In this document: one piece after another, positions 6,354-13,647 of the stretch
How the letters are laid out: every line of letters begins with the position of its first letter
How positions within the stretch are numbered: the stretch's first letter is position 1
Assembly: GCA_035525375.1 (NCBI GenBank)
Contig: DATLEI010000125.1
Coordinates: 1 to 16,043 of the forward strand
Length of the DNA stretch: 16,043 nt
Source of the DNA: JALZBN01 sp035525375
GTDB taxonomy: Bacteria > Actinomycetota > Acidimicrobiia > Acidimicrobiales > AC-14
Direction: 5' to 3'
Notes under the pieces: generated by a model
Told to the model about the DNA's origin: nothing
Databases searched by the model: none
The model's input: only the letters and a program-made list of their open reading frames with translations
Translations under genes and position numbers: made by a program

Positions 6354-8693
6354 TCAAGCGCCTCCCCCCGCCGGGGCTCGGTCGACCGGCGCGGAAGCGA
6401 CGCCGAGGTCGGCGTCCATAGACACCGTCTTGCGTTTGGAGAAGGCGATCGCGCCGAGGAGAATGAGCAACGCGACTCCGGCGATCGAGAGGCGCGCCGC
6501 GTCGTCGTTGCGGAGGCTGATCACGGCTGGCAGCATGAGCAACGAGACCAGGTTCATGACCTTGATGAGCGGGTTGAGGGCTGGCCCGGCGGTGTCCTTG
6601 AAGGGGTCGCCGACAGTGTCCCCGATCACTGCGGCCTTGTGGGCTTCGGAGCCTTTACCGCCTTCGTGGCCGTCCTCGATGTATTTCTTCGCGTTGTCCC
6701 ACGCGCCGCCCGCATTGGACAGGAAGACGGCCATGAGTTGACCGGTCAAGATCACCGCCGCGAGAAACGCGCCGAGGGCGGCATAGTTTATGCCGAAGCC
6801 GATGATGACTGGTGTGAGCACCGCGAGCAGGGCGGGCGTTGTCAGCTCACGCAGCGACGCCTGCGTACATATGTCGATGACCCGGCCGTACTCGGGACGC
6901 TCCGTGTAATCCATGATGCCGGGGTGCTCGCGGAACTGGCGGCGCACCTCTTGCACCACCGTGCCCGCAGTGCGTCCGACGGCGCGAATGGCGAACGCCG
7001 AGAACAGGAACGCGATCGAGCCACCGATCAACAGCCCGATGAAGGTCTTGGGGTCGGCGACGTTGATCTGGGTGACCGGGCTGTTGAACAGTGCATTGCC
7101 CGTTTCCCTGAGGCCCAGTTCCCCGCCGACGGTCTCCACGAAGGAAGCGAACAAGGCCACCGATGCGATGACCGCGGAGCCGATGGCGAATCCCTTGGTG
7201 ATGGCCTTGGTGGTGTTGCCGACGGCGTCGAGGCTCACCATGATTCGCTCCGGTTCGCCTTCGAACTCTCCTGACATCTCGGCGATGCCCGCCGCGTTGT
7301 CGGCCACCGGGCCGAAGGTGTCTTCTGACACGATCACGCCAGTCGTTGCCAGCATGCCCATGCCGGCCAGAGCCACCAGGTAGAAGGAAAATTGGATGTC
7401 TCCCTCGCCGAGGCCGATGGCGACCCCGAGGGCGCAGGCGATGGCGATGATGGCCCACACGGTGGACTCCAGACCCGAGCTGATGCCGGACAGCACCGTC
7501 GTAGCCGGCCCCGTCCGGGCCGCTTCGGCAATCTCCCGAACGGGGGCGGTTTCGGTCGAGGTGAAATACTCCGTGAGCCGGCTCAGCACCTGAGCGAGCA
7601 CGAGACCGACGACGACCGCCCAGAAGACCCGAAGGTTGTGCACGTAGAACTGCGCCACCAAAAACGTCCCGATAACGGTCAGCCCGCCCGCGGTTATGAA
7701 GCCACGGTTGATGGGCGCCATCGCCGATTTGTCACTCGCCTTGGCCCGCACCATGTAGACGCCGACGATCGATGCCAGGACGCCGATGGCGCGCGCGATG
7801 ACCGGAAAAAGGAGTCCGAGGACCCACTTCTCGGGGTCGTCGGGATAGAGCGAGTGGAACGCGCTGTAACCGAGGATGATGGACGCGACGAGGGTCACTT
7901 CGTAGGACTCGAACAGGTCGGCGGCCATGCCGGCGCAGTCACCGACGTTGTCACCGACGTTGTCGGCGATCGTCGCCGCATTCCGGGGGTCGTCCTCAGG
8001 GATGCCGGCTTCGACCTTACCCACGAGGTCGGCGCCGACGTCGGCCGCCTTGGTGAAGATTCCGCCTCCCACCCTCATGAACAAGGCGAGCAGCGATCCA
8101 CCGAACCCGAAACCAATGAGGATCGCCGTCGCCGTGTTCTGGAACGCCATGATGATGAGCGTCGCGCCGAGGAGACCGAGGCCGACCGTGAACATTCCTG
8201 CCACGCCACCAGTGCGAAAAGCGACCTTGAGGGCGTCGGGCAGCGATCCACTCTTCGCCGCCGCTGCGGTGCGGACGTTGCCCCGCACCGCCAGGCCCAT
8301 GCCAATGAATCCGGTGAGCCCCGACATCAGGCACCCGGCGAGGAACGCCAGGGTGCGGAAGATCCCGGACTCGGCAAAGGACAGCGCCTCCATGCCTTTG
8401 TCGTCGGTGATGCTGGTGGAGGTGGCGAACACGAAGATGGCCACCGGGATGACGATGATGGCGATCGTCTTGAACTGGCGCCGGAGGTAGGCCATGGCGC
8501 CCTCCTGGATCGCCAGAGCGATTTCCTTCATCTTCGGCGTGCCCTGGTCAGCGGCGAGCACGCCCCGCATGAGCGAGTAGCCGACACCGAGGGCGAGGAG
8601 AGCCGTCGCGGCGGAGAAGATCAGCCATAGCCACTCGGTCGTGCCGAGTTCGAACGCCTGGTAGCCCCCTTCTGCGGCGAAGAGATTGTTCAT
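6354..8693 (-). CDS. hppA: Membrane-bound proton-pumping pyrophosphatase, K+-independent type
   Basis: The protein has 779 aa with about 16 hydrophobic segments. It hydrolyses cytosolic pyrophosphate and pumps protons across the membrane. The substrate-site motif DVGADLVGKVE is at 218-228, followed by DDPRNAATIADNVGDNVGD. The second conserved block EDTFGPVADNAAGIAEM begins near 457, and the third, GDTVGDPFKDTAGPALNP, lies near the C-terminus. In VGNTTKAITKG the position that distinguishes subclasses holds Lys496, with Thr499 three residues later. This Lys/Thr pair marks K+-independent enzymes; K+-dependent ones carry Ala. Characterised K+-independent family members are proton pumps. The ATG at 8693 overlaps the stop of the DtxR-like gene (ATGA), with GAGAAAGG upstream as a possible ribosome site inside that gene, so expression is likely coupled to it. 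Confidence 0.96.
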   Translation of the reverse strand: MNNLFAAEGGYQAFELGTTEWLWLIFSAATALLALGVGYSLMRGVLAADQGTPKMKEIALAIQEGAMAYLRRQFKTIAIIVIPVAIFVFATSTSITDDKGMEALSFAESGIFRTLAFLAGCLMSGLTGFIGMGLAVRGNVRTAAAAKSGSLPDALKVAFRTGGVAGMFTVGLGLLGATLIIMAFQNTATAILIGFGFGGSLLALFMRVGGGIFTKAADVGADLVGKVEAGIPEDDPRNAATIADNVGDNVGDCAGMAADLFESYEVTLVASIILGYSAFHSLYPDDPEKWVLGLLFPVIARAIGVLASIVGVYMVRAKASDKSAMAPINRGFITAGGLTVIGTFLVAQFYVHNLRVFWAVVVGLVLAQVLSRLTEYFTSTETAPVREIAEAARTGPATTVLSGISSGLESTVWAIIAIACALGVAIGLGEGDIQFSFYLVALAGMGMLATTGVIVSEDTFGPVADNAAGIAEMSGEFEGEPERIMVSLDAVGNTTKAITKGFAIGSAVIASVALFASFVETVGGELGLRETGNALFNSPVTQINVADPKTFIGLLIGGSIAFLFSAFAIRAVGRTAGTVVQEVRRQFREHPGIMDYTERPEYGRVIDICTQASLRELTTPALLAVLTPVIIGFGINYAALGAFLAAVILTGQLMAVFLSNAGGAWDNAKKYIEDGHEGGKGSEAHKAAVIGDTVGDPFKDTAGPALNPLIKVMNLVSLLMLPAVISLRNDDAARLSIAGVALLILLGAIAFSKRKTVSMDADLGVASAPVDRAPAGGGA

Positions 8694-9415
8694 GCAGTTT
8701 GTGCCTTTCTCTTGGACGATGGGGAGGACGGCGGGTCCTTCCTCACGTAGATCTGATTGGCGACCTTCTGGCCGACGACGCGGTCTTCTGTGTCGTGGCC
8801 CTCATCCAGCAGGACGCGCAGCACGATCGGACCGTCGAACGGTTGCTTGTCAACGACTTCAATGCGAACGCCCGGGCGGAGCCCGAGCGTTTCGAGGAAC
8901 TGAATGACTTCGGGTTCGGTCGAGCCCGGCACCGCGACAACGGCGACATCACCGGTTTCAAGCTCGTAGAGCGGCGGCATGGTCGGGATGTCGGCCACAC
9001 GCGGCTCGGGGATGGGGAAGCCGTGGGGGCACGACGAGGGCTGATCAAGCGCGACGTACAGTCGCTCCTCGACCTCTTGGGGCAATTCGTGCTCGAAGGA
9101 CGCAGCGAGACGGTCGGCCTCCTTCCATTCGTATCCCAGCATGTCGGCAAGAAAGCGCTCGACGATGCGATGACGCCGTATCGCGGCCACCGCGGCGGCG
9201 TTGCCGGTGGCCGTCAATTCGACGCCGTGGTAGAGCCGGTGGTCGACCAGGCCGCGCTCGGCGAGGCGCTTTACGATCGCCGTCGCAGTGCCGTGCGACA
9301 CGCCCAGCGTCTCGGCGAGCGCGCCGGTGTGCGCAGGACCCTGAGGGTCTCGCGATAACCGATACAACGCCTTGAGCGTCTCGCGCTCGGATCTCGTGGA
9401 AATCTCCGCCTGCAT
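8690..9415 (-). CDS. DtxR/MntR-family regulator with altered metal-site residues
   Basis: The protein has 241 aa. The N-terminal winged helix-turn-helix (about 8-70; ALAETLGVSHGTATAIVKRL) is followed by a dimerisation/metal domain (RHRIVERFL, then ASFEHELPQEVEERL and CPHGFPIP), and a C-terminal FeoA/SH3-like domain (about 150-225). Aligned by eye to DtxR, the ligand positions His79, Glu83, Glu105 and His106 are kept (His82, Glu86, Glu108, His109). Met10 is Glu12, His98 is Asp101 and Cys102 is Ala105. The primary site is therefore changed and the metal specificity is uncertain, or metal control may be lost. I chose ATG 9415; TTG at 9421 is the next alternative. It overlaps hppA by 4 nt, so it may regulate itself and hppA together. 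Family placement is strong; the regulated genes and cofactor are inferred. Confidence 0.88.
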   Translation of the reverse strand: MQAEISTRSERETLKALYRLSRDPQGPAHTGALAETLGVSHGTATAIVKRLAERGLVDHRLYHGVELTATGNAAAVAAIRRHRIVERFLADMLGYEWKEADRLAASFEHELPQEVEERLYVALDQPSSCPHGFPIPEPRVADIPTMPPLYELETGDVAVVAVPGSTEPEVIQFLETLGLRPGVRIEVVDKQPFDGPIVLRVLLDEGHDTEDRVVGQKVANQIYVRKDPPSSPSSKRKAQTA

Positions 9416-9422
9416 CCTCAAG

Positions 9423-9453
9423 CCACCCTAACCCGAAGTTTTGGGTGGTCGAA
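9423..9453 (-). promoter_or_regulatory. Candidate promoter and operator of the DtxR-like/hppA unit
   Basis: The 52-bp gap between the OB-fold gene and the DtxR-like gene holds an inverted repeat CCACCC (9423-9428) and GGGTGG (9443-9448) with a 14-bp spacer. On the minus strand TTCGAC (9448-9453) and TAGGGT (9425-9430) are 17 bp apart, a weak -35/-10 pair. The repeat would overlap both elements, as expected of an autoregulatory operator. It does not match the classic DtxR consensus well, although GGTTAGG resembles a half-site. A 10-bp GC palindrome (9456-9465) follows the upstream stop but has no T tract. Tentative. Confidence 0.28.
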
Positions 9454-9467
9454 ACGCGCCGGCGCCT

Positions 9468-9731
9468 CTACGCCAATAGTTCGTAGCGGGGGTTGAGGAT
9501 TGCCAGTTTGCGATCATGCTCCCCAGCAATGCCCTCCACGACCATACGCGTCCCGGGGCGAATCCCGGCGATCCGCCGACGCCCGAGGAAGACGACCGTT
9601 AGCCCGCCGGTCACATCGACGAGGGTGCATTGGACCGTGGGTACTCCGGCCAGAGGTTGGATCCGCAACGACCTGACCCGTCCGCTGACCCGTACCCGCT
9701 GGCGCCAGCGCACCTCTGCGATGCAGGTCAT
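9468..9731 (-). CDS. Small OB-fold nucleic-acid-binding-domain protein
   Basis: The protein has 87 aa. The pattern RVRVSGRVRSLRIQPL, then PTVQCTLVDVTGGLTVVFLGRRRIAGI, then PGTRMVVEGIAGEHDRKLAILNPRYELL is a compact five-strand OB fold of the kind found in RecG/RecJ-like and aspartyl-tRNA synthetase anticodon-type domains. It is made alone, without a partner domain. Similar stand-alone OB-fold proteins sit beside TrkA/APC genes in actinomycetes (Mycobacterium tuberculosis Rv2694c near ceoBC, from memory), so the neighbourhood is familiar, but no function is established. ATG 9731 overlaps the stop of the permease by 4 nt (ATGA), so the two are probably translated together. Ligand (RNA, DNA or a nucleotide) unknown. 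Confidence 0.8.
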   Translation of the reverse strand: MTCIAEVRWRQRVRVSGRVRSLRIQPLAGVPTVQCTLVDVTGGLTVVFLGRRRIAGIRPGTRMVVEGIAGEHDRKLAILNPRYELLA

Positions 9732-11707
9732 CGGCGGCTCGGCTGTCCAAGCCCGAGGTGGTAGGGCACGAAGGTGACATTGGCGTGCGGGACGCGCGAC
9801 ACAGCCGTGGCGATCGCATCGCTGGTGCGATCATGAAGTAGACGGTGCCACACGCGCCGGTGCTCGAGCCGAGGGACCAAGACGCTGACCTCAGTGTCAC
9901 CGTCGGCTGAAACCTCAGTCACGATCTCGAGAACCGCCCGAGCAATCCGTCGGTCAGGGCAATCGACCAGCTCCAGCGGAAGGCGCGACAGTCCGAGGCG
10001 CTGCCATTCGTCGGCCAGTAGCTCCGCGCGCTCGGGATCGGCTGCTACGTGAACGGCACGTAGCTCGTTGGGTGTGAGGGCTCGGGCGTATTGGATGGCA
10101 CGTGCTGCGCTGCGATCGAGGTTGTTGATGAGCACGAGAACCACATGGCGACGCAGGATCGGTGCGGTGGCCGCCAGGCGAGCGTCCGCTTCGAGTTCAG
10201 CTTCCTCGACCTCGTACTGGCGATTGAGACGGACGAGGAAAGCCACCATCACCGGTACTAACACGATGACGATCCACGCCCCGTGGGTGAACTTGGTGAC
10301 GGCGATGACGATGTCGACAACGAGCGAGAGGAGGGCACCGAAGGCGTTGATGGCCAGCCCCCGCCGCCACCCCTCCTCTTTGTGCCTGATGTGATGCCTG
10401 GCCATGCCGGCCTGCGACAGCGTGAATGATGTGAAGACTCCGACGGCGTAAAGCGGAATGAGGCGATCGACCTTCGCCCCCGTAGCAACCACCAACACGG
10501 CCGAGGCCGCGGCGAGGGCGATGATTCCATTGGAGAACACGAGACGGTGTCCTCGCTTGGTGAGCTGGCGCGGGAGAAAGTTATCGCCGGCCTGGAAGGA
10601 CGCTAGACGAGGAAAATCGGCGAAGGAGGTGTTTGCGGCCAGGACGAGGATGAGCACTGTGCCCGCCTGGAGGAGGTAGTAGAGGCCCTTGCCGGCCGGG
10701 CTCGTGCCGAACACCGCTTCGCCGACCTGGGACAGGATCGTGGGGGAGCCGTGCTCGAAGGGTGTCACGTGAAGGTGGGCGGAGAGCACCGACAGGCCGA
10801 GGAACATCACGCCGAGCAACGAGCCCATGACCACGAGGGTCGTGCGAGCGTTCCTCCATTCCGGCATCCGGAACGCCGGCACGCCATTCGAAATGGCTTC
10901 GACCCCTGTCACCGCGGCGCCGCCGGACGCGAACGCGTGCAGAACGACGAACAGGGTGGCACCCAGGAAAAGTCCGTCGCCGGCGCTACCGAATGGGAGG
11001 GTGCCGGCGGCGTGGGCCGTCTGGGCCGGAAGGTCTCCAAGGAACATCCGCACCAGACCGACGCTCAGCAACAACACCATGTTGGCGATGAAGAAGTAGG
11101 TCGGGACCGCGAACACCTTTCCCGATTCGCGAACTCCCCGCAGGTTCCCGTAGGCCACGATTCCGATGAACGCCACCGAGATTGGCACCGCCGCCCGCTC
11201 AAGAGATGGGAAGGCTGACGTCAGGGCCGCGCTGCCAGCGGCAACCGAAACTGAAACCGTGAGCACATAGTCGGTGAGCAGCGCTACGCCAGCGACCTGC
11301 GCCGGCAGTATGCCGAAGTTGTCCCGAGTCACGACGTAGGCGCCGCCCGCGGTTGGGTACGCCTTGATCGTCTGGCGGTACGACAGGATCAGGAACGCAA
11401 GGACAACCAGCATGGCGATCGTGATCGGAACGACGAGCGAGAAGGCCGCCAGTCCGACGGCAGGCACGAGTACCCGAAGGATCTCCTCGGTGGCGTAGGC
11501 CGACGACGACAGGTTGTCGGACGCGAAGACAGCGAGGGCCGTCGGTTTTCCGAGGCGTTCGTGCGCCAAATCCTCGGTGTTCAGCGGTGGACCCAGGAGG
11601 CGGTTCTTGGCTCGGTCACCGAGGGCCTCGGGGAGTGCGCAGTCAGTCGGTGGCGGCAGTGCCGTTGGAATGGCCATCTGGCTGGCTTCGACGACTTTTT
11701 CTTGCAT
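9728..11707 (-). CDS. KimA-like APC-family permease, probable potassium/proton symporter (paralogue 1)
   Basis: About 659 aa with roughly 12 hydrophobic segments and a soluble C-terminal domain (from about 520) of the UspA-like type. It closely resembles Bacillus subtilis KimA (YdaO), a high-affinity K+ importer driven by protons. The motifs around KimA's ion-site residues are present: SDNLSSSAYATEE (Asp64, Tyr71), LTDYVLTVSVS (Asp146, Tyr147), AVTGVEAISNGVPAF and LIPLYAVGVFTSFTLSQ. Amino-acid transport, the generic annotation for APC proteins, remains possible. ATG 11707 is used because GGGAG precedes it closely; ATG 11716, 11677 and 11758 are alternatives, and the last would overlap the promoter region of the divergent kinase. 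Compared with the second permease, the N-terminus is about 28 residues longer. Expression may be controlled by the adjacent kinase/regulator pair. Confidence 0.85.
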   Translation of the reverse strand: MQEKVVEASQMAIPTALPPPTDCALPEALGDRAKNRLLGPPLNTEDLAHERLGKPTALAVFASDNLSSSAYATEEILRVLVPAVGLAAFSLVVPITIAMLVVLAFLILSYRQTIKAYPTAGGAYVVTRDNFGILPAQVAGVALLTDYVLTVSVSVAAGSAALTSAFPSLERAAVPISVAFIGIVAYGNLRGVRESGKVFAVPTYFFIANMVLLLSVGLVRMFLGDLPAQTAHAAGTLPFGSAGDGLFLGATLFVVLHAFASGGAAVTGVEAISNGVPAFRMPEWRNARTTLVVMGSLLGVMFLGLSVLSAHLHVTPFEHGSPTILSQVGEAVFGTSPAGKGLYYLLQAGTVLILVLAANTSFADFPRLASFQAGDNFLPRQLTKRGHRLVFSNGIIALAAASAVLVVATGAKVDRLIPLYAVGVFTSFTLSQAGMARHHIRHKEEGWRRGLAINAFGALLSLVVDIVIAVTKFTHGAWIVIVLVPVMVAFLVRLNRQYEVEEAELEADARLAATAPILRRHVVLVLINNLDRSAARAIQYARALTPNELRAVHVAADPERAELLADEWQRLGLSRLPLELVDCPDRRIARAVLEIVTEVSADGDTEVSVLVPRLEHRRVWHRLLHDRTSDAIATAVSRVPHANVTFVPYHLGLGQPSRR

Positions 11708-11730
11708 CACTCCCATTGAACGGCAGCCGA

Positions 11731-11780
11731 CATGAAGCGGGCGCAAAGGTCGTGCCATGAAGGGTCAAGAACGCGCAAAG
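11731..11780. promoter_or_regulatory. Direct repeats in the divergent gap between permease 1 and the sensor kinase
   Basis: The 81-bp gap (11708-11788) contains two different words, each present twice in the same orientation and order. CATGAAG occurs at 11731-11737 and 11756-11762, and GCGCAAAG at 11741-11748 and 11773-11780. The GCGCAAAG copies are 32 bp apart, about three helical turns. OmpR/KdpE-family regulators usually bind direct repeats, so these are candidate sites for the neighbouring response regulator. A TTGACC (-35-like) lies on the minus strand at 11763-11768 without a convincing -10. Confidence 0.4.
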
Positions 11781-11788
11781 ATTTCGTA

Positions 11789-12925
11789 ATGGTTCGTTTG
11801 TCGATCACTGAACGCTCCGTGTGGATCGGTACCGGCCTCGGGTTGGCACTTGTCGGACTGACTGTGGCCGTTCTCGTGCCCTTACGTTCGGACACTTCAC
11901 GTACGTCGCCGGCGCTCGTGCTCGTCGTTGCTGTAGTTGCCGCCGGCCTACTCAGTGGAGCGCGCGCCGCAATCGTGACGGCTGTAGTCGCGGCGGCGGC
12001 TTTCAATCTGGCCTTCATCCCTCCGGTGTGGACCTTCAAGGTCGATGCCGGAGAGGACTGGGTTGCACTTGCGGTATTTCTCGGCGTCGCCATCGTGATC
12101 GGCATACTGACGGCCGTCGAGCGCGATCGTCGGCTCGCCGCTGAGCAACGGGAGGCCGAAATTCGATCGCTCTATGACCACCTTCAGGTGATCGCCGAAG
12201 AGCGTGGCCGTCTGGCGGAGGAGGCAGCGCGAGTCGACGTACTGGAACGGGTCGATGAACAACGAGCTGCGCTACTGCGATCGGTCTCGCACGACCTCCG
12301 TACGCCTCTCGCAACGATTCGGGCCGTCGCCGGTGACTTGCGCGATGGCACTGCCTATGACGACTCCACTCGCACCGAGTTGCTGGCGTCGGTGTGCGAC
12401 GAGGCCGAGCGGCTGGATCGCATCGTCGCAAACCTGCTTTCACTGAGCCGTATCGAAGCCGGTGCCCTGAAACCCGATCGTCAAGCGGTGCAGTTCGACG
12501 AGCTTGTAGCCGATCGAATTCGCCGCCTGGCGGGACTCTTCGTCCAGGTGCGATTGCAGGTGGCGTTCCACGATCGACCGCTTGTTGACGGTGACTACAG
12601 CCAGCTCGACCAGTTGCTGACAAACCTCTTGGAAAACGCTGCACGCCACGCGCCACAAGGAACGACAGTGAGAGTCGCGGCGAGGAGTCGGGAGGGCATG
12701 ATCGAAGTCCGGGTGAGCGACGAGGGGATCGGTGTGCCCGATTGGGAGCGCGACCGCCTCTTCGAGCCCTTTCGCCGAGGTGAGGGAAGCAAGTCAAGCG
12801 GCGTCGGCCTTGCGATCTGCAAGGCGATCGTCGAGGCCCATGGCGGAAAGATGTGGGTCGAGCGAACACCAGGTGGCGGCGCGACATTCGCGTTCACGCT
12901 CCCCGTCCGGCCCGGAGTCCAATGA
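11789..12925 (+). CDS. KdpD-like membrane sensor histidine kinase (short form)
   Basis: The protein has 378 aa. The N-terminus has four hydrophobic segments (about 11-31, 41-58, 60-78, 90-110), including FNLAFIPPVWTF, the hallmark of the DUF4118 membrane domain of KdpD. A helical linker leads to the HisKA domain with phospho-acceptor His168 in SVSHDLRTPL. The ATPase domain has the N box NLLENAARHAP (about 279-289), the G1 box DEGIGVP, the F box LFEPFRRG and the G2 box SGVGLAI. The large cytosolic KdpD sensor and Usp domains of the E. coli protein are absent, so potassium sensing, if kept, must use other parts. ATG 11789 is chosen because it directly precedes the first membrane segment; an open frame extends to 11732 but into the regulatory repeats. 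The stop overlaps the regulator start by 4 nt (ATGA), and the two form a kinase/regulator operon. Confidence 0.9.
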   Translation: MVRLSITERSVWIGTGLGLALVGLTVAVLVPLRSDTSRTSPALVLVVAVVAAGLLSGARAAIVTAVVAAAAFNLAFIPPVWTFKVDAGEDWVALAVFLGVAIVIGILTAVERDRRLAAEQREAEIRSLYDHLQVIAEERGRLAEEAARVDVLERVDEQRAALLRSVSHDLRTPLATIRAVAGDLRDGTAYDDSTRTELLASVCDEAERLDRIVANLLSLSRIEAGALKPDRQAVQFDELVADRIRRLAGLFVQVRLQVAFHDRPLVDGDYSQLDQLLTNLLENAARHAPQGTTVRVAARSREGMIEVRVSDEGIGVPDWERDRLFEPFRRGEGSKSSGVGLAICKAIVEAHGGKMWVERTPGGGATFAFTLPVRPGVQ

Positions 12926-13632
12926 GTTCGGCGATCGCGCAAACGGTCATGGTCGTCGATGATGAGCCGGCCATTCTGCGGGTCCTACGCGCTGGCCTTG
13001 AAGCGCGCGGCTACAAGGTACGAACCGCGTCCACCGGCCAAGCGGCCATCGACGGCGCGGCTTTAGAGGCGCCCGATCTCATCGTGCTCGACCTGAGCCT
13101 TCCTGACCTCGACGGCGTAGAAGTGTGCCGTCGTATAAGGGGCTGGTCGGAGGTGCCGATCGTCGTGCTGTCGGCCGACGGGTCGGATAGCCGGAAGGTG
13201 CGAGCGTTGGATGAAGGCGCTGACGACTATGTGACCAAGCCGTTCTCCATGGCCGAGCTATTGGCTAGGGTCCGCGTCGCCCTACGGCATCGCGTGGGCC
13301 CGACAAGTCGTTCAGCTCCAGTCGATGAGTCGGTGCTCGAGGTAGGAGACGTAGCGGTCGACATGGCACGCCATCAGGTCAGGGTCGACGGGCGACCGGT
13401 CGAACTCACGCCGAAGGAGTTTTCGTTTCTCGTGCTCCTTGCCCGTTGGCCGGGCCGAGTGCTGACGCACCGGGCAATCCTTCAAGAGGTTTGGGGACCC
13501 GAGTACGAAACCGAGACGCAATATTTGAGGGTGTACGCCAGTCAACTGAGAAAGAAGCTGGGCGAGGACCCGGCCAATCCAAGGCTTGTTACCGAGCCGG
13601 GTGTGGGCTACCGGCTCATAGACCGAACCTAG
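12922..13632 (+). CDS. KdpE-like OmpR-family response regulator
   Basis: The protein has 236 aa. The receiver domain (about 7-120) has the acidic pair Asp13-Asp14, phospho-acceptor Asp57 in VLDLSLPDLDG, Ser84 in VVLSADG and Lys106 in YVTKPF. The C-terminal winged-helix DNA-binding domain (about 135-235) has LTPKEFSFLVLLAR, VLTHRAILQEVWGP, a recognition helix region with YLRVYASQLRKKL, and the final GVGYRL hairpin. The VWGPEY...YLRVY...DPANPR pattern is notably KdpE-like. ATG 12922 overlaps the kinase stop by 4 nt, which fixes the start. It is the likely partner of that kinase. Targets are unknown; the divergent permease promoter with its direct repeats is the nearest candidate. All catalytic residues are present. 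Confidence 0.93.
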   Translation: MSSAIAQTVMVVDDEPAILRVLRAGLEARGYKVRTASTGQAAIDGAALEAPDLIVLDLSLPDLDGVEVCRRIRGWSEVPIVVLSADGSDSRKVRALDEGADDYVTKPFSMAELLARVRVALRHRVGPTSRSAPVDESVLEVGDVAVDMARHQVRVDGRPVELTPKEFSFLVLLARWPGRVLTHRAILQEVWGPEYETETQYLRVYASQLRKKLGEDPANPRLVTEPGVGYRLIDRT

Positions 13633-13647
13633 CGGCCGCTGCCACTA
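13630..13647. terminator. Possible short bidirectional hairpin between convergent genes
   Basis: The regulator (plus) and permease 2 (minus) end 12 bp apart. TAGCGGC (13630-13636) and GCCACTA (13641-13647) form a 7-bp arm with one mismatch around a CGCT loop, so the two TAG stop codons pair with each other. A perfect 10-bp palindrome AGCGGCCGCT lies inside. There is no T tract on either side, so efficient intrinsic termination is doubtful; the symmetry may be chance. Confidence 0.2.

Noticed and set aside
6126..7274. 382-codon plus-strand open frame spanning the topA/hppA junction
   Set aside because: It crosses two well-supported genes on the other strand and has no recognisable motif.
7392..8630. 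412-codon plus-strand open frame opposite hppA
   Set aside because: Composition is dominated by Arg, Asp, Gly, Glu and His with no domain pattern; it mirrors the hppA coding frame.
12853..12921. Upstream extension of the response regulator
   Set aside because: It lies inside the kinase gene, and ATG 12922 begins just before the receiver domain with an ATGA overlap.
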